A DNA stretch of 64,000 bases from Corynebacterium durum (GCF_030408675.1 NZ_CP047200.1:2108001-2172000); one strand, 5' to 3'; counted from the stretch's first letter, positions 17,888 through 28,341 are shown. Numbers and translations: made by a program. Notes: generated by a model not told the origin, from the sequence alone.

Positions 17888-18631
17888 CTAAAATAAACCT
17901 GCAGCCAGCACAATAGCCTTGGCTCCAGAAAGAATTGTTCCAACCCCCGTTATTGCAGTGAGCACCGCCCAACCCATCTCGGCGTCAAAGCCTTCGCCGT
18001 GCCAATCAGATTTTTCTGGCGGAAGTATTGTGACGTCATTGGCGGACACACGCGTTCCCACAAATAGTTCTTCCGTGTCGTGGTCGCTTCCATCCCAGTT
18101 GGCAAAGAACAACCAGCGCTGGCGCATATCATTGTTAAACAACTTGTACGCAACCGCTCCCCTGCGCCCGTGTGTCAATTCCCCTTCTGCACGATAGTCG
18201 CTTGCACCTTCCGTGCAGGCGGTATATTTCGAGCCGTCGATAGTAATAGCGAGTTCTTCTGCGCGCTGTCGGGTATCGCCACGGTTCCACCAGCAGACGT
18301 GCAGTTCCCCGTTGTCTATGTGCACACTCAGAGCGTCGTTTCGCAGAATGCCGCCTTCATTACTGTGCAGGGCATAGAAGTACCAGGGTGCATCGTCGAT
18401 GGTAAAGACGTACACATCACGCACCACATACTGCACTCCCGAATAAATAACTCGAGCGCCGCAGCGCATGCGTTCTGGCAGAAATTTGGAAACACAGGGA
18501 ATACCCGAAAGTTCGCTATCAAGCCCCAGCTGAGGAAGCATGCCCCGTGCACGCCAGAATCTACGCAAACTCACTACCGTGCATGCCGCCAGCAACGGCG
18601 TGATCACGCACAAGGTGTATAAAAGTCCCAC
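17888..18631 (-). CDS. Membrane protein with DUF4178-like domain, paralogue 2
   Basis: 247 aa from the GTG at 18631, chosen because aggagg lies 5-6 nt upstream; an earlier GTG at 18673 lacks an SD. N-terminal TM (GLLYTLCVITPLLAACTVV), then the same core as paralogue 1 (VSKFLPE..., GARVIYSGVQYVV, PWYFYALHS, LHVCWWNRGDTRQRAEE) and a C-terminal hydrophobic helix rich in Gly/Ala. It lies 118 nt after the stop of the helicase-nuclease and on the same strand, so co-expression is plausible. Confidence 0.65.
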   Translation of the reverse strand: MGLLYTLCVITPLLAACTVVSLRRFWRARGMLPQLGLDSELSGIPCVSKFLPERMRCGARVIYSGVQYVVRDVYVFTIDDAPWYFYALHSNEGGILRNDALSVHIDNGELHVCWWNRGDTRQRAEELAITIDGSKYTACTEGASDYRAEGELTHGRRGAVAYKLFNNDMRQRWLFFANWDGSDHDTEELFVGTRVSANDVTILPPEKSDWHGEGFDAEMGWAVLTAITGVGTILSGAKAIVLAAGLF

Positions 18632-18749
18632 AGCATTCCTCCTGCGGTTGTTGCTTACATGGCGCCCTCCCACTCACTGTCCTCAAAAGGATTGTGAGCG
18701 GGAGGACTCCATAACCGCCGTATGTGGGATGCTCTGGGGGTGCGAAAAG

Positions 18750-21700
18750 TTACATGGGCGCGCTTAACACCATGATGCTGTCGCTGGGGTCGACCTCATT
18801 GTGAATGTGATGCGGAGTAATACCCATATCGTCAAGGGCACTCCAGATTTTCTCCAATTGGGCTTGTTTATCCAGGTAGTAGTCGGACTCAAATATGCGA
18901 ACAAAGCGCCAGCCCAGGCGTTCTAAATCGCGCTGCCGTCGCAGGTCTTTGTCAATGTATTCCAGCCCGCGCCAATGGTCGCCATCGCATTCAACGGCAA
19001 GGCGGGCATCGGTTCCTTGCACAACAAGGTCGATGCGGTAGGGGTGGGCATCGAATTGCGGAATGACACGGTAGCCGCGGTCCACAATGGCGTTGTACAC
19101 GCGCTGTTCAAAGAGCGAATTGAAAGGCCCCACGCGGTCATCGTCGGATACGCGTTCGGATTTCTCATCGCTCACGGTGTGGGTTGCCACGCCGTAGGCG
19201 TATTTCAGCAGTTTGTAGCGCACGTCCTCGGGGTTAGTCAGCTCGTCCATGCCCACGGAATGGAATAGCCATACCTGGTCTTTGGCGCGACTGACCGCAA
19301 CGTTATAGCGCTGAACATATACGTCTGAGGTAAGGGCGGGCAGACGCTTGTTTTCGTCTTTTGCGGCAACCATGCTGAGGAACATCACATCGCGTTCGGC
19401 GCCCTGGAATTCCGCCGGTGTACCCACCCGCAGGTTGTGTTTTTCCCACACTTCCGCCGGTAGTTGTTCCATCAGCCGTGTTTGAATGTAGTCGGCTTGC
19501 CGAGAGGAACTGAGCAGCGAAATCACGCCAATTGTTTTATCGGCATAGGTGGGGTCATTAATGCATTCGCAGAGCTGCGCTATCAGCGCATCCGCTTCGC
19601 CTCGGTTTATTTTGCCGCTCCTTTCTTGGCGGCCGTACGGTGTGTGCACAATCTTGAAAGGCGCGAGCCGATCTGCGGGGACTTCCCGGACGGGAGTAAG
19701 GGTAATGTCGTCCGGCTCGTAGGTGAGTTGATTGGAGAACCCGATAATCTCGGGTACGCAACGCCGATGTTCAGTGAGGGTGAGCGTGCCGCCGAACCTG
19801 GCCGACGCGACGTCGAAAAGCGAGCGTTTCGGGTCGGCCCAGCCTGCTTTGTCTTCATCATCGTCCAGATAGTGGTCGGCGAGTTTGCGCATGTCTTCCT
19901 CCCTCACGCCGACGGCGGAAGGCGAGACTTGTTTATCATCGCCGATCACGATAATGCTGGGTGCGAGATATTGCAGGAAGCAGGCTTCCGCCCCGGCTTG
20001 CGACGCCTCGTCCACCATCACCACGTCAAACATATTGCTCTGCACATCCAGCTGGTCAATAATGCGGTGCAGCGGCATAATCCACACCGGAACAGCCTCG
20101 CGGCAATTATCCAGCGCCCGGCGAACTTCCCTCAATTGCTGGTCCGCATATTTACCGGTTCCTTTGCCCAGGCGTTTCACGCTTTGCGCGTATTCCACCA
20201 GGTTTTTACGCATCCGGGCGGTAATGCGATGCCCGCTCAAAGCGTGGTCCCATGCCCGTGCCGCCGCGAGGGTACGCACCTCCTGGTAGATTTTCTCTTC
20301 CAGCAACGTGAGTTCTTTATCCAGCTGGGCTATATCCGCGCCTGGACGAATATCCACTTGCTGCGCCGCACGGAACCAGTTCAGCGCAGGACGAACAGTG
20401 CGCAGCCTTTCTATCATCTTGTCGCTGCCCTCGGAGGTGCGAAGGTCCTTGGCAAACTGCGGCGACCATTCGGATAACACACCATCGAGCCTATGGAACT
20501 CGGCAAACGCCTGATGCTGGCGCATATAAGCCTCGCCCACGCTCAAAGACTCACGGGCGGCGGCAAAATCACCATCCAACATCACGCTGCGGTAGCGCTG
20601 TAGCCAGGGAACATCAGGGTGTTTATCGGCCACTTTATTCGTCTGGCGGTGCACAATCTGCAGCTGGGCTTTCTTCTGGTCAATCTGCGCCATCAATGCT
20701 GGGGCACCCGCGTATCTTTCCAGCCCTGCGATCAGTTCTGGCAGCTTAGACCCCTCTGGAGGAAACGCAAACGGCGCGAGCAATTGCCGTGCCGGCGGGT
20801 AGGCGCTCACGGCATCAATGCACTGGGTGATCTGCGCAAGATCCGCTTCCATGCGAGCCACCATCACGGCCGTTTTGACGTCATTGGACACCGGCAGCCA
20901 CTGCGGAATTTCCTTGCGCAGCGCATCCAATTCCCAGTGCACTTGGATATGCGCGATCACTGCCTCAACCTGCTCTGCCGTGGAGGGCTGTTCCCCTTCC
21001 ACACTCACGGCAGCAAAGAACTCCTTACCGTCTTTGAGCAGCGCTGGAGCGAATACGCCGAGTTTCACTTGTCCATGCGCGTCGGTTTTCAGTGGTCCTT
21101 TTTCATTGAGGTAATCGCGCAGGCGTTTGGCGTACGGCAAATACTTTTCCATGTCAGCTGCGTTGTTGCCCACGCTGATTTTCTTTACTGCCCCTATGGT
21201 GAGAAGCAGCCGCTCTATGGTCTGAACGCGAGTAGACAACTGTTTAATGCTGGTCCGCCATGCCTCCAATTCGGCCGCGTCATAGGCTTTCATAAAGTCA
21301 GCAACCCACGCGCTCCCCGACCGGTTGATCCGCTCAAGCTGCTCGTTCAATTTCACGGCTTGCTCACGAGCAGCAACCCGCGTTTCCTCTGTGGAAGCCT
21401 GCAGGGCTGCCCATTGTTCCTCAGTCAATCCGGTTCGATGCGACTCCAGTTGCGCATCCAGGCCCGCCAGCGCCTCCACCACGTATTCGCATTCATCGGG
21501 CTGCGGCAGCGCATCGAAATCCACCCGCCGCGTCATCTCGATCTGTTCCTTATCAGCGTCACGATAAGCGATGAGCTGCTTGCAATAGCGGTCAATATCT
21601 TTCAGGGACAGCGGGAACTTCTTCACCCCGCCAGCGCCCCTGGCCACGATCACTTCAATGGCGTAATCCCAAATCCAGCCGTAGCGTGCGGAATCCTCCT

Positions 21701-23249
21701 GGACCTGCGCGGCCAGCAATCCCGGTGGCAGTTCGTATCCGGGAATGTGCGCAGGTTCGGTTTTCCGGCGAATTTCTGCGGATATCTGTTGTAGCAGCTC
21801 CGCACGGCGCTGTTGGAAGTGGTGGAGGTTATCCACGGCGTCGTTAATAGCACGGCGGGAGACTGTCTGATCAAATTCGGCGGCGGACCGGGCAATGCGG
21901 TTCACGGCCAGCCGCAGATCGGCCATATCGTCCGCCGATGTGCCGATCACCGACACCGCCAATTCCCTAATTTCCTCCGGGAGTTTATCGCGGACCTCGT
22001 ACAATGCGCGGTCCGCCTCGGCGGTCACAAGCACCCTTTTACCCTGGGCCAGGAAATGCGAGAGCAACGCGGCGGCCATGTGGGTTTTACCCGTGCCGGG
22101 CGGGCCCTGAACCACCACTTGACTGTGCTGATCCACGCGTTCAATAATGCGCTGTTGAATGTCATTGAGCGGAAGCGGGCTGAAAATGTCATCGCCAAAA
22201 GGCACCACCGCGCCCGGCTCATCAGATGCCACGACCGGCGGTTCCTGGTCCGGGTCCAACAACGACAACAAGCCCGCAGGAACGGTCCCGGATTGCTCAA
22301 TCTCGGCGGCAATTTTCTCGTACGCCACGGCAAAGCCCGTGTTCTGGCGCTTACGCAGAATCAGGGCGGGTGCCCAGTTAATCACCGGCGTTTCCTTCGG
22401 TTGCGCGCCCCGGCCACGCGGCAAATACACCGCCGACGTGGACAAACTGTTGGCGGTAAACACGCCGAGATCATCAAACAGTTCAATATCAAAAATATGG
22501 CCCGCGTACTCGGCGGCCTTGGCGGTTATGTCCTTGACAAACGAACGGTCTTGAAGAGCCTCCACCGGAATGAAATCCACTTCGGCCTTCAACGGTGCGG
22601 CACCATCGGCCAGCGAATACCGAATCTCCCCGGTCGTCTTATCCAGCGCAGACGTCACCGTCACCGTAAACAAATGCCGGTTAATCTGCGTGCTCTCGGC
22701 CCGCTTCCCACCGGGTGCCCACGCCAGCAACCCCAAGCCCAGCACCAGTTCGAACTCCTCGCTGGATTGGCTGGCGTTGATGTGCGCGTCAAACAGCGTG
22801 TTATACACGTCCTGATACTGCTTCGCCGCGGCCCAGGCATCCCATTTTTCCAGCCAGTAGTTGGCCTGCTTCGTGGTCTCCTCGTCCGCGTCCGGCTTCA
22901 CCGACGGCCGACGCCTGTGGTTGTGCGACGCGCCCTCAATCCACGGCTTCAGCTTCTCTGGCAGCCTGGGGGCCTCCATATGCTTCGGGCGACCCGCCGC
23001 AATGATCACCGCATCCCCCGTGCGGCCGGGATCATCGTCAGCATCCAACAGGCCCAGACGCTGCCACAACAGCGCATTCACACGCACCGGCCACCCATTG
23101 GCCGCCGTATTGTGCGCCACATCCGACAGCCACACCACGCCGCCCCGGTCCTCGAAGCCCTTGATATCAGTGGTGGTGTGTTCACGCAGGCGGCGGACCT
23201 GCGCAAGGAACTGGAAAAGCCGCGCTGCTTTGTCCGATTGAGTGGTCAC
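18750..23249 (-). CDS. SF1 (DNA2/UPF1-like) helicase fused to a C-terminal Vsr/DUF559-type nuclease
   Basis: 1499 aa. An N-terminal ~350-residue unique region precedes the helicase: Walker A QGPPGTGKT (381-389), a long alpha-helical insertion with coiled-coil character, Walker B VVMVDEASQ (1076-1084), GDDKQVSPSA, and motif VI NVAVSRAKDQ (1316-1325). The last ~120 residues (from about 1376) form a PD-(D/E)xK/Vsr-like nuclease, with Asp about 1407 (RIDLVV) and AVECDGDHW (Glu about 1420). The GTG start has ggag 7 nt upstream. Such helicase-nuclease giants are frequent in phage-defence islands; a defence role here is inference supported by the neighbours (DUF4178 pair, OLD ATPase, IS remnant). 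Confidence 0.85.
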   Translation of the reverse strand: MTTQSDKAARLFQFLAQVRRLREHTTTDIKGFEDRGGVVWLSDVAHNTAANGWPVRVNALLWQRLGLLDADDDPGRTGDAVIIAAGRPKHMEAPRLPEKLKPWIEGASHNHRRRPSVKPDADEETTKQANYWLEKWDAWAAAKQYQDVYNTLFDAHINASQSSEEFELVLGLGLLAWAPGGKRAESTQINRHLFTVTVTSALDKTTGEIRYSLADGAAPLKAEVDFIPVEALQDRSFVKDITAKAAEYAGHIFDIELFDDLGVFTANSLSTSAVYLPRGRGAQPKETPVINWAPALILRKRQNTGFAVAYEKIAAEIEQSGTVPAGLLSLLDPDQEPPVVASDEPGAVVPFGDDIFSPLPLNDIQQRIIERVDQHSQVVVQGPPGTGKTHMAAALLSHFLAQGKRVLVTAEADRALYEVRDKLPEEIRELAVSVIGTSADDMADLRLAVNRIARSAAEFDQTVSRRAINDAVDNLHHFQQRRAELLQQISAEIRRKTEPAHIPGYELPPGLLAAQVQEDSARYGWIWDYAIEVIVARGAGGVKKFPLSLKDIDRYCKQLIAYRDADKEQIEMTRRVDFDALPQPDECEYVVEALAGLDAQLESHRTGLTEEQWAALQASTEETRVAAREQAVKLNEQLERINRSGSAWVADFMKAYDAAELEAWRTSIKQLSTRVQTIERLLLTIGAVKKISVGNNAADMEKYLPYAKRLRDYLNEKGPLKTDAHGQVKLGVFAPALLKDGKEFFAAVSVEGEQPSTAEQVEAVIAHIQVHWELDALRKEIPQWLPVSNDVKTAVMVARMEADLAQITQCIDAVSAYPPARQLLAPFAFPPEGSKLPELIAGLERYAGAPALMAQIDQKKAQLQIVHRQTNKVADKHPDVPWLQRYRSVMLDGDFAAARESLSVGEAYMRQHQAFAEFHRLDGVLSEWSPQFAKDLRTSEGSDKMIERLRTVRPALNWFRAAQQVDIRPGADIAQLDKELTLLEEKIYQEVRTLAAARAWDHALSGHRITARMRKNLVEYAQSVKRLGKGTGKYADQQLREVRRALDNCREAVPVWIMPLHRIIDQLDVQSNMFDVVMVDEASQAGAEACFLQYLAPSIIVIGDDKQVSPSAVGVREEDMRKLADHYLDDDEDKAGWADPKRSLFDVASARFGGTLTLTEHRRCVPEIIGFSNQLTYEPDDITLTPVREVPADRLAPFKIVHTPYGRQERSGKINRGEADALIAQLCECINDPTYADKTIGVISLLSSSRQADYIQTRLMEQLPAEVWEKHNLRVGTPAEFQGAERDVMFLSMVAAKDENKRLPALTSDVYVQRYNVAVSRAKDQVWLFHSVGMDELTNPEDVRYKLLKYAYGVATHTVSDEKSERVSDDDRVGPFNSLFEQRVYNAIVDRGYRVIPQFDAHPYRIDLVVQGTDARLAVECDGDHWRGLEYIDKDLRRQRDLERLGWRFVRIFESDYYLDKQAQLEKIWSALDDMGITPHHIHNEVDPSDSIMVLSAPM

Positions 23250-23881
23250 GCCATCACTCCGATCACAGGTTCACAAGATGCTTATATGTCCCTTATATTT
23301 TTACTACATTTATGCAGCAAAGCTTCACCAAAACCGAAAAAGCACCCCCTATCAGCGGTTTAAGCACACGCCTACCTTAAAAAAGCTCAGGCACATGTCG
23401 CGCAATTAGTGGACATGTCCCGCACCCCCGCATATCGACGCCCGCCCCCGCACGACGCCCCACGAGAAGTTGCGGTGAGTGCCGTTTTGGGGCGCCTACT
23501 CCCCGAGCACACACGTAGCGATCAGCGTACCCAGCCGTTGGACGTCGACCTGCTTGTGCAGCAAAATTACCCCATCGTTACTCAATCACACGTGTCGGAT
23601 GTCATTCTAAATGCCGCACTGCCAGCATAAAGGCCTACAAAAACAACAACACAATCGACCCCTCGCCACAGACTTAATGGATAAATGGAGTTGCTGTAGT
23701 TATAGCAGCTTAGAGGGTTTCTCACCAGGGCGCAGACTAGAAGCCCCATAAACACCTAAAACCCCAGGCCAACATGCGTGTCGCAGACATAGAAGAAAAG
23801 ACCCAACTGCTAGGTTAGCCATTAACCAAAAAACAACCACGCAGAAAGGCCCTTTCGGTGCGCTAGCCTACCGCGCCTACC
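23250..23881. other. Intergenic region upstream of helicase gene and IS remnant
   Basis: About 630 nt. The first part should hold the minus-strand promoter of the helicase gene. A 73-codon plus ORF is listed separately. From about 23640 the sequence is AT-rich and leads into the decayed transposase; I could not identify terminal inverted repeats. Confidence 0.5.
23409..23630 (+). CDS. Doubtful small ORF
   Basis: 73 codons (MDMSRTPAYRRPPPHD...) with moderately GC-rich third positions but no SD and no recognisable similarity. It may be a remnant or spurious. Confidence 0.2.
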   Translation: MDMSRTPAYRRPPPHDAPREVAVSAVLGRLLPEHTRSDQRTQPLDVDLLVQQNYPIVTQSHVSDVILNAALPA

Positions 23882-24647
23882 TTGATATTCCGACCCACAT
23901 CGCTGACACAACCTGCTGCTGGCTTAAATGTTCATCGCCTGGCCTGCGATGACCGCAGCTACCAACATGCCGCCACCTGCAGAAACCAAACACTGCTGGT
24001 ACTGCGCTGGTTGATTGACGCCACACCTGTACATCGCTTGGCCTTTGATAGTGGGATTAGCCAAGCCAGAAGCCTACCGCTACCTCCATGAAGCGTTAGA
24101 GGTTACTTTTTCCCGCGTCCCTAGCCTGCATAAAGTATTAGCTGACCAGGAAAAAGCAGGCGAGCTGATCTTGCGCTTGGATGCCACGCTTATTACTGGA
24201 AAAGTCACAAGTCGTGACGACGATGGTGCTAGCATGATTGGCTGGTTTTCCGGCAAACACTACTGCTTCGGAGGCAACCTGCAAGTCTTATCCAACCGGG
24301 AGGGTAGGCCGCTGTATATCGTCCCGGTTGAACCTGGGCCACACGCGATATCACCGCCGCGTGAAAGCACATCCTTAGTGCTGTGTGGGCGACCGAGTTG
24401 TGGGTTTTCGCTGACATAAGGCTACGCAAAGACATCGCCTAAATACAACCACGTGAACCCTGATGACGAAACGATCAGGGAGATCATTACCGGCATCAGA
24501 GCACCCACTGAGGGTGGGAATACTGCATTAAAGCACTACAAGGTACTCAGACATGCCAGCTTATGCCCAACAGCGATCACGAAGATCGCTAGGATTGTCG
24601 TGGTGTTAATATCGCTGCATTATGATCCTGATTGGCGATCCTGCTAA
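23882..24647 (+). pseudogene. Decayed IS5-family (DDE_Tnp_4-type) transposase
   Basis: Pieces of one transposase lie in consecutive frames. Up to about 24060 the frame reads LLVLRWLIDATPVHRLAFD (the helix-turn-helix region). A frameshift then leads to AYRYLHEALEV, ILRLDATLITG (around the first catalytic Asp), WFSGKHYCFGGNLQVLSN and IVPVEPGPH, and a stop falls at 24417-24419. A last piece from 24453 reads EGGNTALKHYKVLRHASLCP, the usual C-terminal block of this family. At least two frameshifts and a large lost middle make it inactive. It separates the helicase gene from the OLD-type ATPase and marks the block as mobile or acquired. Confidence 0.75.
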
Positions 24648-24667
24648 GAAAACCTATTGAACCTATT

Positions 24668-26431
24668 TCAAGCATCAAGCCACTTTCGAAGCTCTGAAAA
24701 TAAATCCTCAAATCCGCCAAAATATGACTTGCAAATATTCCCATAATTGGCAGAAATATAATCGGCAAATTGCCCTTTATCAAACTTTCTTCGAGTGCAA
24801 CTAAAGCCACCACCATCTGAAAAATTTTCTTCATAGATAAATTCACTACAAAAAACTTCTTCAGGGTATATATTTTCGATCCCTTTCGACATTATTTTAT
24901 TACTTTTATTTGGCGGGAATATATATCTGCGAAGATTTCCCTCAAGAACACAATCGTAACTAACGTCGCTATCAAAAATCGTAAATATTTTCCTTGATGT
25001 GAGATTTACGTTTTTCCTTGCCGTTTCATATAATTTATTTAGATTTTTTTCGCCGCCGCCTTTTTCGTCGCCATTAGCGCATAATTCTATCAAATCTAAT
25101 ACATCAGAATATCCTAGAACTTTACCCGCCGCTTCTATATGCTTGACATCTGTGGCACCTTCGCAGTAAACTATCGGCTTAGTTGTATTTTTGATTTCCT
25201 GTTCTACTTCTTTTTTAAATGATGTTAACTCGCGAAATATATTAAGCGCTTTTCCAAATTCACTAAAGTCTTCTGCGTTGATCCATTTACCCTCAGGCAA
25301 CTTTAGTATTTTTACTCCATCAGCGCCAAACACCTCGCACATTCCTGAAATAAAAAATGGGGAATGTGATGATAAGATGAACTGCACCTTAGGAAAAAGT
25401 TTGATCAGCTGGGGCAATGCTCGATTAACTAAGTCAATATGCAAATGAGAATCTATTTCATCAATTACAACGCTGCCCGAAACTTCAAAAGGGTTATTGA
25501 TGTAACACTGGTCAGCGTACATAATGATAGTTCCAAAAAGCGAGAAAAGTGTGGATTGTCCAGTAGATAAACTGCTAAGCGGAAACTCCTTCTCTTCATT
25601 ACTTATAATTAGATCTGAAATGAGTCTATCGCGCCAAAATATTTGCATTTCTTTATCATCTAATATTATCTGAAGTATCTGATTTATCGCTAGACGATAA
25701 CGTAGAGCGCGTTTTATAAGGCCAGATTGATATTTGAAACTTCTTTCATTTAGCATAGTGCTATCGTCGTCCTGAATGGATACATCAATTCGGCTATCAA
25801 GAATAATCTCAGTTATCCATTGGCTAACGCGCGGAAGCATTTGCTCCCAAATTATTTTCCTTCCCAGGTTCCCATGTATTTTTGAAAAGACATATGGATT
25901 TAAGTTATCGATACTCTTCGCATTAAACCAGTGTGGTATCTCATTTCTCGTAGTAGGACTAAAACCATACACACCTGACTCATGGATCTTTGTACTCAGC
26001 TCTCTTGATATCGAAATATTTTTATCAGCTGGAATTTCATCGATATTAATTTTTTCATATCTATCATCAGGAGGAAGCTCGTCCAAACTCAAATAATTTA
26101 CGTCTCCAGATTTTACAGAATATCTAATATCTTCGTCAGCATCGATAAACTGGACCACATTTAGATATCCACTTGCCCCTCTTCTTTTAATGTTACCACC
26201 AACATATCGAAACCAGGACCGCCCATTTGAAGAATTATTAACTATATCATTATGGCCTTGAGCAGCAGATTCTATGATCGCGTCAGCAAGTACTGAAAGA
26301 AGATTAGTTTTCCCAACTCCGTTTTCGCCAACTATGATCACAGGATGTGGAACGCCATCTACTATAGGGAACTCTACTTCAATATGCTCTATCGGACCAT
26401 CATTGTGCATCAAGAGCTTACTGAAGTACAT
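24668..26431 (-). CDS. OLD-family ATPase with C-terminal TOPRIM nuclease domain
   Basis: 587 aa. ABC-type ATPase: Walker A GENGVGKT (35-42), signature SLSTGQS (287-293), Walker B VVIDEIDSH (321-329) and the switch His SSHSP (354-358). The C-terminal TOPRIM has VYCEGATD (Glu424) and FTIFDSDV (Asp487, Asp489). OLD-family nucleases act in phage defence and in two-gene systems with UvrD-like partners (Gabija). The gene is markedly AT-rich and begins 5 nt after the lepA stop, its SD (gagggg/agagg) overlapping the end of lepA, so it likely rides on lepA transcription. A solitary overcoming-lysogenization-like protein is the simplest reading. Confidence 0.85.
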   Translation of the reverse strand: MYFSKLLMHNDGPIEHIEVEFPIVDGVPHPVIIVGENGVGKTNLLSVLADAIIESAAQGHNDIVNNSSNGRSWFRYVGGNIKRRGASGYLNVVQFIDADEDIRYSVKSGDVNYLSLDELPPDDRYEKINIDEIPADKNISISRELSTKIHESGVYGFSPTTRNEIPHWFNAKSIDNLNPYVFSKIHGNLGRKIIWEQMLPRVSQWITEIILDSRIDVSIQDDDSTMLNERSFKYQSGLIKRALRYRLAINQILQIILDDKEMQIFWRDRLISDLIISNEEKEFPLSSLSTGQSTLFSLFGTIIMYADQCYINNPFEVSGSVVIDEIDSHLHIDLVNRALPQLIKLFPKVQFILSSHSPFFISGMCEVFGADGVKILKLPEGKWINAEDFSEFGKALNIFRELTSFKKEVEQEIKNTTKPIVYCEGATDVKHIEAAGKVLGYSDVLDLIELCANGDEKGGGEKNLNKLYETARKNVNLTSRKIFTIFDSDVSYDCVLEGNLRRYIFPPNKSNKIMSKGIENIYPEEVFCSEFIYEENFSDGGGFSCTRRKFDKGQFADYISANYGNICKSYFGGFEDLFSELRKWLDA

Positions 26432-26436
26432 TTCCT

Positions 26437-28311
26437 CTACCCCTCATCTGTTGACAAAGCAGCAACAAACGCTTCTTGAGGTACGGAGACTGACCCGATA
26501 CTCTTCATGCGCTTTTTGCCTTCTTTTTGTTTTTCCAGAAGCTTGCGCTTCCGGGAGACGTCTCCACCATAACACTTTGCGAGCACGTCTTTGCGTAAAG
26601 CGCGAATATTTTCTCGGGCGATGATTTTGGAACCGATGGCGGCTTGGACTGGAACCTCGAATTGTTGACGTGGAATCAATTCTTTGAGCTTAACGGTCAT
26701 CTTGTTTCCGTACCATTGCGCATTGTCTCTGTGCACGATGGCAGAGAAGGCGTCAACGGGTTCTCCTTGGAGCAGAATATCCACCTTGACCAGGTCGGAT
26801 TGCTGTTCGCCGGCTTCCTCGTAGTTGAGTGACGCATACCCTTTTGTGCGCGATTTGAGCATGTCAAAGAAGTCGAAAATAATTTCGCCTAGGGGCATCG
26901 TGTAGCGGAGTTCTACACGATCTTCGGAGAGATAATCCATTCCCCCCATTTGCCCCCGTTTGGATTGGCAGAGCTCCATGGTAGTGCCAACATATTCCGC
27001 GGGAACAATGATGGTTGTTTTGACAATGGGTTCCCACACTTCCCGGAGTTTCCCGCCTGGCCAGTCGGAGGGATTGTGCACAATGAGTTCACTGCCGTCT
27101 TCGGTAACTACGCGGTAGTTCACGGACGGCGCGGTGGAAATGAGATCCAGGTCGAATTCGCGCTGGAGTCGGTCACGGGTGATTTCCATGTGCAGAAGTC
27201 CCAAGAATCCGCATCGGAACCCAAACCCGAGGGCGACGGAGGTTTCGGGTTCGAAGGTGAGCGCGGCGTCGTTAAGCTGTAGTTTCTCCAGCGCGTCCCT
27301 TAAGTCGGGATAGTCGGCCTGGGAAATGGGGAACAGCCCCGAATACACCATGGGCTTGGGTTCTTCGTAGCCTTTGAGAGGTTCTTCAGCGCCTTTGGTG
27401 GCCCAGGTGACGGTGTCGCCGACTTTGGATTGGCGGACGTCTTTCACGCCGGTGATCAAATAGCCGACTTCCCCTGGCCCCAGCCCGGAACATTTCTTGG
27501 GAGTGGGACTTACGATGCCTATTTCCAGCAATTCGTGCGTAGCGCCCGTGGACATCATGCGGATTTTCTGGCGCGGTTCCAGGCGGCCGTCCACCATGCG
27601 GATATAGGTGACCACGCCGCGGTAGGTGTCGTAGACAGAGTCGAAAATCATGGCGCGCGCGGGGGCGTCGGCACCCGGGATTCCCGACGCACCGGACTCC
27701 GCAACCTCAGAAGACGGCGGCGGCACCAGCTCACACACACGGTCCAGAAGCTCCGGCACGCCCTCCCCCGTCTTGCCGGACACGCGCAGCACGTCCTCCG
27801 GCTCGCAGCCAATAATATGGGCGATTTCCAGGGCATACTTGTCGGGGTCGGCTGCGGGAAGGTCGATTTTGTTCAACACCGGGATGATTTCCAGGTCGTT
27901 TTCCATGGCCAGGTACAGGTTCGCCAAAGTTTGAGCCTCGATGCCCTGCGCGGCGTCAACAAGCAAAATAGCGCCCTCACACGCCTCAAGCGCGCGGGAA
28001 ACCTCATACGTGAAATCCACGTGGCCGGGAGTATCAATGAGGTGCATGACAATCTCCTCCCCCGCATGCTCCCCACTGCGCGGCACCCACGGCAAACGAA
28101 CATTCTGCGCCTTAATAGTAATGCCGCGCTCGCGCTCAATATCCATATTGTCCAAATACTGATCGCGCATATCACGCGCCTCAACAACACCAGTAAGCTG
28201 CAAAATACGATCCGCAAGCGTGGACTTACCATGATCAATGTGGGCGATGATACAGAAGTTACGAATCCTGCTAGGGTCCGTGAAAGTCTTCTCCGCGAAA
28301 TTCTGGGCCAT
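26437..28311 (-). CDS. lepA: Elongation factor 4 (ribosome back-translocase LepA)
   Basis: 624 aa from the ATG at 28311. Translational GTPase: [13 protein letters not shown]1 motif, [10 protein letters not shown] switch [10 protein letters not shown]3, [11 protein letters not shown]4, then the EF4-specific C-terminal domain ending near [18 protein letters not shown]4 moves tRNAs backwards on stalled ribosomes. The frame extends to 28386, but the family start ([19 protein letters not shown]) and a TAGTGT box 8 nt upstream favour 28311, possibly leaderless. Divergent from the PemK-like gene. Confidence 0.95.
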   Translation of the reverse strand: MAQNFAEKTFTDPSRIRNFCIIAHIDHGKSTLADRILQLTGVVEARDMRDQYLDNMDIERERGITIKAQNVRLPWVPRSGEHAGEEIVMHLIDTPGHVDFTYEVSRALEACEGAILLVDAAQGIEAQTLANLYLAMENDLEIIPVLNKIDLPAADPDKYALEIAHIIGCEPEDVLRVSGKTGEGVPELLDRVCELVPPPSSEVAESGASGIPGADAPARAMIFDSVYDTYRGVVTYIRMVDGRLEPRQKIRMMSTGATHELLEIGIVSPTPKKCSGLGPGEVGYLITGVKDVRQSKVGDTVTWATKGAEEPLKGYEEPKPMVYSGLFPISQADYPDLRDALEKLQLNDAALTFEPETSVALGFGFRCGFLGLLHMEITRDRLQREFDLDLISTAPSVNYRVVTEDGSELIVHNPSDWPGGKLREVWEPIVKTTIIVPAEYVGTTMELCQSKRGQMGGMDYLSEDRVELRYTMPLGEIIFDFFDMLKSRTKGYASLNYEEAGEQQSDLVKVDILLQGEPVDAFSAIVHRDNAQWYGNKMTVKLKELIPRQQFEVPVQAAIGSKIIARENIRALRKDVLAKCYGGDVSRKRKLLEKQKEGKKRMKSIGSVSVPQEAFVAALSTDEG

Positions 28312-28319
28312 AGCTGTTG

Positions 28320-28325
28320 ACACTA
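28320..28325 (-). promoter_or_regulatory. Putative -10 box of lepA (leaderless)
   Basis: TAGTGT on the minus strand, 8 nt before the lepA ATG, with no SD between. It lies back-to-back with the PemK-like gene's -10 box at 28342-28347, so the two promoters overlap. Confidence 0.4.
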
Positions 28326-28341
28326 CCGAAACAAACCCAGC

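Noticed and set aside
21813..23363. 516-codon plus-strand ORF inside the helicase gene
   Set aside because: Antisense shadow of a protein with clear helicase motifs; Arg/His-rich composition typical of GC-rich shadow frames.
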